Source: Candidatus Halarchaeoplasma halalkaliphilum
GTDB lineage: Archaea > Thermoplasmatota > Thermoplasmata > Halarchaeoplasmatales > Halarchaeoplasmataceae
DNA: 5,455 nucleotides
Reading direction: 5' to 3'
Assembly (NCBI GenBank): GCA_007133925.1
Contig: SLLU01000028.1
Location: 1-5,455 of the forward strand
Part shown: positions 1 through 4,604 of the stretch, in pieces
Numbering within the stretch: the first letter of the stretch is position 1
Layout: every line of letters starts with the position of its first letter
The notes under the pieces: model-generated
The model's database searches: none
The model's input: the letters and a program-made list of their open reading frames with translations, nothing else
Told to the model about the DNA's origin: nothing
Translations under genes and position numbers: made by a program

Positions 1-270
1 CAATACGCCCTTGAGTTCGTGGCGGATATCCCGGGGGTGGATGCAGTGGATCCCGAAGGTACTTTTCTACTGTGGTTGGACTTCAGGGGTTTAGGCCTCG
101 AATCCGATGTGTTGAATGATCTCCTGGTGAACCAAGGAAAAGTGGCTCTGATAGACGGAAGCAAGTTCGGCGGTCCCGGCTTCATGAGGCTTAACCTCGC
201 CTGTCCCAGGGATACACTCAAAGAGGGATTGGAGAGGATAAAAAGGGCGGTTACTCAACCCCTCCAGTGA
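1..270 (+). CDS. MalY/PatB-type PLP-dependent aminotransferase / C-S lyase, C-terminal fragment
   Basis: The reading frame is open from base 1 and ends at a TGA at 268-270, giving the last 89 residues of a longer protein; the PLP-binding lysine and most of the large domain lie outside the window. Visible family signatures in order are PEGTFLLWLDFRGLGL (fragment residues 18-33), a KVALIDGSKFG segment (47-57), and FMRLNLACPR (61-70). The arginine before LNLACPR (residue 63) matches the fold-type I aminotransferase arginine that binds the substrate carboxylate. This combination is typical of the MalY/PatB branch (cystathionine beta-lyase-like, aminotransferase class I/II) rather than aspartate or histidinol-phosphate aminotransferases. 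Members cleave C-S bonds of cystathionine or cysteine-like substrates, but the true substrate cannot be read from this fragment. The last 16 bases overlap the 3' end of the convergent IMP dehydrogenase gene. The upstream part of the gene, its start and its regulation are not visible. Confidence 0.88.
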   Translation, partial: QYALEFVADIPGVDAVDPEGTFLLWLDFRGLGLESDVLNDLLVNQGKVALIDGSKFGGPGFMRLNLACPRDTLKEGLERIKRAVTQPLQ

Positions 271-1691
271 TAGTTAGGAGTATCCTCGGTTATCTCAACG
301 TTGTGGGGATGACTCTCGTTCTTCCCCCCTTCGCTGATCTCATATACTATCGTCTGACGTATCTCACCCATGTTCCGGGCACCCAGATGGCCCATGCAGG
401 ATTGTATACCGCCTATGATCTGATGCAGTACTTCCGAGAGGGTTCCCTTGTAGGGGACCAGACCTTCGACCCCTTCAGGTATATAATCTTCTCTGCTCTC
501 AAAATGTTGTCCGTACCTGTTCTTTTCCCTAACCTCCAGGGCGGATATGGATGCCATTCCCCTGTACTCCTTATACTTCCTACCTCCCCTGAAGACAATC
601 CTTCCGGGAGATTCTTCGGTACCCGCCAGCATGTTGCCCAGCATCACGCAATCAGCACCCACGGCAAAGGCCTTTGCAGCGTCACCGCTGTAACGGATAC
701 CACCATCGGCCACGACGGACACTTCGTCCCCTGCCTCACTGTAGGCGTTCATTATGGCCGTTATCTGGGGCACACCTATACCAGAAACTATACGGGTGGT
801 GCATATGGATCCGGGTCCTATGCCCACGCGCAATGAATTAGCCCCGGCATCAATGAGGGCCCTGGCACCCTCTGGTGTGGCGATATTGCCTGACATTATA
901 TCGACGTCGAAACTGCCACGGACATCCTTTGTAGCTTCGATCACCGCTTCGCAATTTCCATGGGCAGTGTCTATGACGATGATATCTATCCCGGCTTCCA
1001 CAAGGGCTTCTATCCTGTCGAATTCGTCAGGCCCAGTTGCGGCACCCACCAAGAGCTGACCGTTTTCGTCCATGGTCGCCTGGGGCTGCTGTTTCTTTTT
1101 CTCGATGTCTCTAACTGTGATCAACCCCACCAGCTTCCCATCCTTGTCCACAAGGGGCAGTTTCTCTATCTTGTTCTTGTTGAGTATGGATTTGGCTTCA
1201 CTGATCTCGGTTTCTGGCCCAGCGGTGATCAGGTCTGACGTCATTATATCCTCAACCCTCTTGTGAAGTTCCGTTTCAAACCGCAGGTCTCTTTTTGTGA
1301 CTATCCCTATCAACTTACCGTCTTTGATAACGGGTAAACCTGAGATGTCCTTGTTTCGCATGAGCTCCTTTGCTTCCAGGGCCGTTATATCCTGTGTTAT
1401 CGTGTATGGATTTCTGATGACCCAGTTCTCGGACCTTTTCACTTTCTTTACCATCTCCACCTGTGTTTGGATGTCCATATTACGGTGTATTATGCCCAAT
1501 CCTCCCTGTCTCGCCATGGCGATGGCCATCTTGCTACCGGTCACCTTATCCATGGGTGAGCTAACGATCGGGACTTTCAATTCTATTTTATCGGTGAGCC
1601 TGACGGTGGTATCTATTTCGTCTCTTTTAAGATCGGTGAATCTTGGGATCAGCAAGATATCATCGTAACTGAGGCCTTTTTCGATCTTCAT
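255..1691 (-). CDS. guaB: IMP dehydrogenase (guanine nucleotide synthesis)
   Basis: This 478-residue protein oxidises IMP to XMP with NAD, the committed step toward GMP, in the cytoplasm, normally as a tetramer or octamer. The length is usual for a CBS-containing IMPDH. The N-terminal part of the barrel is recognisable (GLSYDDILLIP at 6-16, SSPMD at 44-48), followed by two CBS domains at about 92-144 and 147-197, then the rest of the barrel. Catalytic features are all present: DTAHG (241-245), the IMP loop GPGSICTTR with the nucleophile Cys297, ADGGIRYSGD (328-337), YRGM (376-379), and the flap with the Arg392-Tyr393 pair followed by IPEGVEGLVPYKG. CBS domains plus the flap Arg-Tyr argue against GMP reductase and against CBS-only IMPDH relatives. 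The start ATG at 1689-1691 begins exactly at the conserved N-terminus. It has no Shine-Dalgarno sequence but a TATA-like box about 30 bases upstream. The stop overlaps the convergent aminotransferase gene. The gene follows the helicase by 75 bases on the same strand but probably has its own promoter. Confidence 0.97.
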   Translation of the reverse strand: MKIEKGLSYDDILLIPRFTDLKRDEIDTTVRLTDKIELKVPIVSSPMDKVTGSKMAIAMARQGGLGIIHRNMDIQTQVEMVKKVKRSENWVIRNPYTITQDITALEAKELMRNKDISGLPVIKDGKLIGIVTKRDLRFETELHKRVEDIMTSDLITAGPETEISEAKSILNKNKIEKLPLVDKDGKLVGLITVRDIEKKKQQPQATMDENGQLLVGAATGPDEFDRIEALVEAGIDIIVIDTAHGNCEAVIEATKDVRGSFDVDIMSGNIATPEGARALIDAGANSLRVGIGPGSICTTRIVSGIGVPQITAIMNAYSEAGDEVSVVADGGIRYSGDAAKAFAVGADCVMLGNMLAGTEESPGRIVFRGGRKYKEYRGMASISALEVREKNRYGQHFESREDYIPEGVEGLVPYKGTLSEVLHQIIGGIQSCMGHLGARNMGEIRQTIVYEISEGGKNESHPHNVEITEDTPNYHWRG

Positions 1692-1716
1692 GGTAATCGA
1701 GTTCTTCAGTACGATT

Positions 1717-1734
1717 GATAAATAAGTATTTTTC
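1717..1734 (-). promoter_or_regulatory. Candidate TATA box and BRE for the IMP dehydrogenase gene
   Basis: Read on the minus strand this stretch is GAAAAATACTTATTTATC: an A-rich BRE-like part (1727-1734) followed by a TATA-like CTTATTTATC (1717-1726). The TATA centre lies about 30 bases from the ATG at 1691, so the expected start of transcription (about 25-27 bases downstream in archaea) falls within a few bases of the start codon. The 25 bases before the ATG carry no match to the GGAGGTGA ribosome-binding consensus. A leaderless or nearly leaderless mRNA is inferred. This is pattern reading only. Confidence 0.6.
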
Positions 1735-1741
1735 TTAAGAA
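1732..1741. promoter_or_regulatory. Perfect 10-base palindrome next to the guaB promoter, possible operator
   Basis: TTCTTAAGAA is a perfect inverted repeat placed directly against the BRE-like part of the IMP dehydrogenase promoter, where an archaeal repressor or activator could compete with or help TFB. A second, smaller inverted repeat (CCC-TTTT-GGG, 1746-1755) lies five bases farther upstream. Short AT-rich palindromes also arise by chance, and no matching second copy was noticed elsewhere in the window. An operator role is only a suggestion. Confidence 0.2.
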
Positions 1742-1766
1742 GTTACCCTTTTGGGATAATCGAAAC

Positions 1767-3143
1767 TCAAAGTTCCCTGGAATCCTTTTCCACCAGTTCT
1801 ACGTTCTCAAAGAGTTTAACCTTGAATATGCGATTTGCCTTGGAGTGGATTATCTCAACGATACCTCCGTCATCCTCCAATGAGATCTTGCCGATATCCT
1901 GGTCTCTGATACCGTATTTGTTGAGTTCCCGCACTATATCCCACTTGGTGAAGTCCTTTTCACTGGAGAATCGGAAGGGTACCATACCGAATATGTCGGC
2001 GTTCTCCCTGTAATCTATACGTTCCCTCACCTTTCCGGCCCTTTTCAGTTCCAGTTCTTTGAGGTCCTTTTCCACGAACTCCTCGATCTCATCGAGAAAA
2101 TGGAGTTCGTCCCCGCTCACGAAGGTGACTGCCTTCCCTTCTTTATCCAATCGACCGGTGCGGCCTATCCGATGTACGTAGTCCTTGTGATACTGGGGTA
2201 TATCGTAATTGACCACGTGGGTGATGTTTTCAACGTCTATGCCCCTGGCGGAAACATCCGTGGATATGAGTATATCTATCCTGCCGCCCTTGAAGTCATC
2301 CATGGTTTTTGTCCTTGCGGCCTGGGTCATATCCCCGTGCATGGCATGGGCCTTGTATCCCAATCTGCGCAATTTATCAACGAGTGTTTGAGTCCATATC
2401 TTGGTGTTACAGAATATCAGGTATTTACCTGGCTCGTTGTCTAAAAGGGAAGAAAGTTTTGCCAATTTGTTTATCTTCCCAACCCTTATGAAATACTGAT
2501 CCACACCCTTGGCTGATATGTCATCCTGTGATAGTCTGAGTATGCAGGGATCGTCCATGTATTTCTTACCCAGGGTTATTATGGGGTCCGGCATGGTGGC
2601 GGAGAATATCATGATACGCCTTTGTTTTGGTATCCTGGAAATTATCCAAGATATGTCTGGAAGGAATCCCATATCCAGCATCCTGTCTCCCTCGTCAAGG
2701 ATGAAAAATTTGAGATTGTCCATCTTCAGATTACCCCTTTTCATCAGATCGATGACCCTACCGGGGGTACCGGCCACGAAGGACGCTTTGGGGAGTTTGT
2801 TCACCTGCTTTTCTATGCTTGCCCCACCGTATATGGCTACGGTGCCGACACCGTGGGCTTCGGCGAAAACCTTTGCCTCACTTTCCACCTGCTGTGCCAG
2901 TTCTCTTGTGGGTGCCATCACGATGGCTTCGATCCCTCCGGAACCCTTGATCCCCTCGAATATGGGTATGAGAAACGCAAGGGTTTTCCCCGAACCGGTC
3001 CTGGCCTGAACGATAGTATCCTTCCCCTCAAGGGCTGGGGGTATGGATTCGTATTGCACCTCTGTGGGGTTTTCGAACCCTCCCTTTTTCAGGGCGTTCA
3101 ACGTTTTATCACTTAAATCAATATCCTCGAATTTGTTTACCAT
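1767..3143 (-). CDS. DEAD-box ATP-dependent RNA helicase with probable DbpA-like C-terminal RNA-binding domain
   Basis: The 458-residue product unwinds RNA duplexes or remodels RNA-protein complexes using ATP, in the cytoplasm. Both RecA-like domains are complete: Q motif with F5, NPTEVQ (25-30); Walker A ARTGSGKT (47-54); PTREL (78-82); GTPGR (125-129); motif II as DEGD (150-153) instead of DEAD; SAT (181-183); IFCNTK (243-248); STDVSARGID (294-303); HRIGRTGR (324-331). Beyond residue 385 the tail carries IVRELNKYGIRDQDIGKISL and ends near 458. This resembles the DbpA/CsdA RNA-binding fold, which in bacteria targets 23S rRNA during 50S assembly; that assignment is moderate. An ATG at 3195-3197 would add 18 non-conserved residues and run 20 bases into the FKBP gene. 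The ATG at 3141-3143 is preferred because MVNKFEDI starts the family homology and a TATA-like box lies 28 bases upstream. It follows the FKBP gene by 34 bases. Confidence 0.95.
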   Translation of the reverse strand: MVNKFEDIDLSDKTLNALKKGGFENPTEVQYESIPPALEGKDTIVQARTGSGKTLAFLIPIFEGIKGSGGIEAIVMAPTRELAQQVESEAKVFAEAHGVGTVAIYGGASIEKQVNKLPKASFVAGTPGRVIDLMKRGNLKMDNLKFFILDEGDRMLDMGFLPDISWIISRIPKQRRIMIFSATMPDPIITLGKKYMDDPCILRLSQDDISAKGVDQYFIRVGKINKLAKLSSLLDNEPGKYLIFCNTKIWTQTLVDKLRRLGYKAHAMHGDMTQAARTKTMDDFKGGRIDILISTDVSARGIDVENITHVVNYDIPQYHKDYVHRIGRTGRLDKEGKAVTFVSGDELHFLDEIEEFVEKDLKELELKRAGKVRERIDYRENADIFGMVPFRFSSEKDFTKWDIVRELNKYGIRDQDIGKISLEDDGGIVEIIHSKANRIFKVKLFENVELVEKDSREL

Positions 3144-3167
3144 GATACTTACTCTCGTTATTTGTGT

Positions 3168-3175
3168 GATATTAG
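3168..3175 (-). promoter_or_regulatory. Candidate TATA box for the DEAD-box helicase gene
   Basis: The minus strand reads CTAATATC here, inside the 34-base gap after the FKBP stop codon. Its centre is about 28 bases before the preferred helicase ATG at 3143, the spacing expected if transcription starts at the start codon. The 15 bases before the ATG contain no good Shine-Dalgarno match. This supports both a leaderless mRNA and the choice of the shorter helicase start. Read-through from the FKBP gene is also possible. Confidence 0.45.
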
Positions 3176-3177
3176 GG

Positions 3178-3972
3178 TCACTCTTCTTCCGCTTCATCCT
3201 CGGAACTATCTTCTTCCAGCTCTTCGGCCAGTGCCTTGGATTCCTCTTCCAGGTCAGTTTCCTCTATGACCTCTTCCTGGGGTTTTTCGACTTTTCCCTC
3301 GTACTCCTCGACGAATCTTATGAGCTTGATTTCCGTGTGTCTCCGTATATCTCCAACCACCTGATACTTGACTATGAACCAGCCCTGTCCGTACTTGCAT
3401 TCGTCGGGGATGATCACTTCCAGGGTATCTTCTTCCAATTTGATTTGGAATTCTTCCTGACCGTAGATCTTATCCAGGATCGCCTTGATCTTTTCTTCCA
3501 CTGTCTCGGCCTTTCGGTGTATGGTGTAATCCACCTTCAAGGTCTTTCCCGCCAGGGGGTGATTGAAATCAACACGTACCCTACCTGCAGATGTCTGTAT
3601 GATGGTCCCGGTACGTTCTTCCATCTCCACTTCGCCACCGAGTACCACATCCACGCCCTTTCTCTCAAGTTCCCTTCTGCTGAACAGTTCGATCATGCTC
3701 GCATCTCGTACACCCACACCCTTTTCCGGAGGTATCTCAACGGATCTCTCCTCTTCAAATTCGGCATCCAGCATATCCTCCTCGAATCCCTCCATAAGGC
3801 TACCCCGTCCTATCTCGGCTACCCTGGGTCCGTAGGTTGATTCCTCATCGTAGATCTCGTGTTCGTGAGCCTTTTCTTCGTTAGTCGTTCTAAAAAGCAG
3901 TGCTTCATCGCCCTCGTCTTCGGGCAATATCCATATGTCAAAGTCTACATATACCAAGTCTCCTTCTTCCAT
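3178..3972 (-). CDS. Long archaeal FKBP-type peptidyl-prolyl isomerase / chaperone (SlyD/FKBP26-like) with acidic tail
   Basis: The 264-residue protein belongs to the archaeal FKBP family that has an insert-in-flap (IF) chaperone domain, expected to aid folding in the cytoplasm; no signal peptide is seen. Residues 1-80 form the first FKBP part (EEGDLVYVDFD, then YGPRVAEIGRGSLMEGFEED at 47-66), PPEKGVGVRD follows at 81-90, the IF domain spans about 90-133, and VDFNHPLAGKTL (134-145) closes the FKBP fold. Residues about 155-222 form an extra C-terminal domain as in long FKBP26 types. Residues 224-264 are strongly acidic (21 of 41 Asp/Glu) and look disordered. Several usual isomerase positions differ: Asp of the FDTT motif is Arg28, the AYG/AFG aromatic is Val86. 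Isomerase activity may therefore be weak, with chaperone function more likely (inference). The ATG at 3970-3972 is chosen over one at 4032 because family homology starts there and AGGTG lies six bases upstream. Confidence 0.92.
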   Translation of the reverse strand: MEEGDLVYVDFDIWILPEDEGDEALLFRTTNEEKAHEHEIYDEESTYGPRVAEIGRGSLMEGFEEDMLDAEFEEERSVEIPPEKGVGVRDASMIELFSRRELERKGVDVVLGGEVEMEERTGTIIQTSAGRVRVDFNHPLAGKTLKVDYTIHRKAETVEEKIKAILDKIYGQEEFQIKLEEDTLEVIIPDECKYGQGWFIVKYQVVGDIRRHTEIKLIRFVEEYEGKVEKPQEEVIEETDLEEESKALAEELEEDSSEDEAEEE

Positions 3973-3978
3973 TTGAGA

Positions 3979-3983
3979 CACCT
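3979..3983 (-). promoter_or_regulatory. Shine-Dalgarno-like site deciding the FKBP start
   Basis: The minus strand reads AGGTG, five bases of the GGAGGTGA consensus, with a six-base spacer (3973-3978) to the ATG at 3972. It is the only convincing ribosome-binding site before a gene in this window. It favours the 264-residue start over the upstream ATGs at 3999 and 4032, whose extra residues do not resemble the family. Confidence 0.6.
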
Positions 3984-4007
3984 TTAGGCCATGGTACATG
4001 CAGGTCC

Positions 4008-4015
4008 TTTTTAAG
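4008..4015 (-). promoter_or_regulatory. Candidate TATA box for the FKBP gene
   Basis: The minus strand reads CTTAAAAA, in the 67-base gap between the flavodoxin-like stop codon and the FKBP start. Its centre is about 39 bases before the ATG, which would give a short leader of roughly 12 bases holding the AGGTG ribosome-binding site. Co-transcription from the flavodoxin gene is an equally fair reading, since archaea with leaderless first genes tend to keep Shine-Dalgarno sites at internal operon genes. Confidence 0.35.
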
Positions 4016-4039
4016 CATTTTGTACCAAACACGGATTAT

Positions 4040-4519
4040 TCAGAGAGAATCCACGAATTTTTTCAACTCGGCCAAATGCTTTTTTTCAGCCACATCCTTA
4101 TCTTTCAAGCTCAAAGTGGACTCTGGTGTACGACCGCACGTATCCTTTATGTTATCGAAAGTCTTTGATTCCCCACCACCGCCGTGGGTACAGAAGAAAG
4201 CGGTGCGTTGGAACTGACCTTTTCGGGTTTCGGTATAGGTCCTCAGGGCAGGGGTCATCTTACCGGCCCAAACCGGTGTACCTAAGATAACCAGGTCGTA
4301 ATCTTTAGGTTCGTGCTTAACATCCCCTATCTCGGTTCTTTTTTCTGTCAGTGCATCCTTACCTGCTATGAGATACCCCATCTTACCGTCCCTGTTCTTT
4401 TTATCCAAGAGGTCCTCTATTTCGCACTCCATACCTTTACCGATCAGTATATCCCGCATATCTCCTGCAACGGTCCTTGTTACACCCGTTCTCGAGTAAA
4501 ACGATATCAATACCTTCAT
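4040..4519 (-). CDS. Flavodoxin-like FMN-binding protein
   Basis: The 159-residue product has the flavodoxin fold and probably binds FMN as a cytoplasmic one- or two-electron carrier. Visible signatures are the N-terminal strand MKVLISFYSRTGVTRTVA with the phosphate-binding loop at about 8-15, the strand-loop DLVILGTPVWAGKMTPALRTY (75-95) with Trp84 near the flavin, and the FFCTHGGGG loop (108-116). Length is normal for a stand-alone flavodoxin-family protein. The sequence does not identify the partner enzyme, and it could equally serve as a small quinone or flavin reductase. A longer frame to an ATG at 4654 is rejected: its 45 extra residues precede the first strand and would overlap the start of the divergent NOG1 gene. 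The ATG at 4517-4519 starts the fold exactly. It is the first gene of the leftward-running group, 67 bases before the FKBP gene, with no Shine-Dalgarno site. Confidence 0.9.
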   Translation of the reverse strand: MKVLISFYSRTGVTRTVAGDMRDILIGKGMECEIEDLLDKKNRDGKMGYLIAGKDALTEKRTEIGDVKHEPKDYDLVILGTPVWAGKMTPALRTYTETRKGQFQRTAFFCTHGGGGESKTFDNIKDTCGRTPESTLSLKDKDVAEKKHLAELKKFVDSL

Positions 4520-4538
4520 GGCCGACCATGGCAACCTA

Positions 4539-4554
4539 CATATTTCAACATATC
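4539..4554 (-). promoter_or_regulatory. Candidate promoter of the flavodoxin-like gene
   Basis: Two TATA-like elements are visible on the minus strand: GATATGTT (4547-4554, centre about 31 bases before the ATG) and GAAATATG (4539-4546, centre about 23 bases before). Either could direct initiation at or very near the start codon at 4519, and no ribosome-binding site separates them from it. Which one is used cannot be told from sequence alone. Confidence 0.35.
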
Positions 4555-4575
4555 CCTGCAGATGTTCCGGTAACC

Positions 4576-4585
4576 TTATCCTATA
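4576..4585 (+). promoter_or_regulatory. Candidate TATA box of the NOG1 gene
   Basis: The plus strand reads TTATCCTATA, centred about 25 bases before the NOG1 ATG at 4605, again the spacing for a leaderless mRNA. The bases just before the ATG (ATTCACCGAAC) hold no Shine-Dalgarno match. The match to a TATA consensus is imperfect, so the exact element is uncertain. Confidence 0.35.
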
Positions 4586-4604
4586 GTCCCCATATTCACC
4601 GAAC

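Noticed and set aside
267..1668. Several plus-strand open frames opposite IMP dehydrogenase
   Set aside because: They are antisense shadows of a fully conserved enzyme, overlap each other in different frames and show no family motifs.
1746..1755. CCC-TTTT-GGG inverted repeat as a terminator of the helicase gene
   Set aside because: The stem is only three base pairs and no T-rich run follows on the minus strand, so it does not look like an intrinsic or archaeal U-tract terminator.
3144..3197. N-terminal extension of the helicase by 18 residues
   Set aside because: It overlaps the FKBP stop region and contains the TATA-like element; helicase homology begins at the ATG at 3143.
3043..3840. Long plus-strand open frame of 265 codons opposite the helicase start and the FKBP gene
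   Set aside because: The FKBP and helicase on the minus strand are unmistakable. The plus-strand translation is a low-complexity Phe/Leu-rich mirror of Glu/Lys-rich coding sequence, with no recognisable motif and no promoter at its start.
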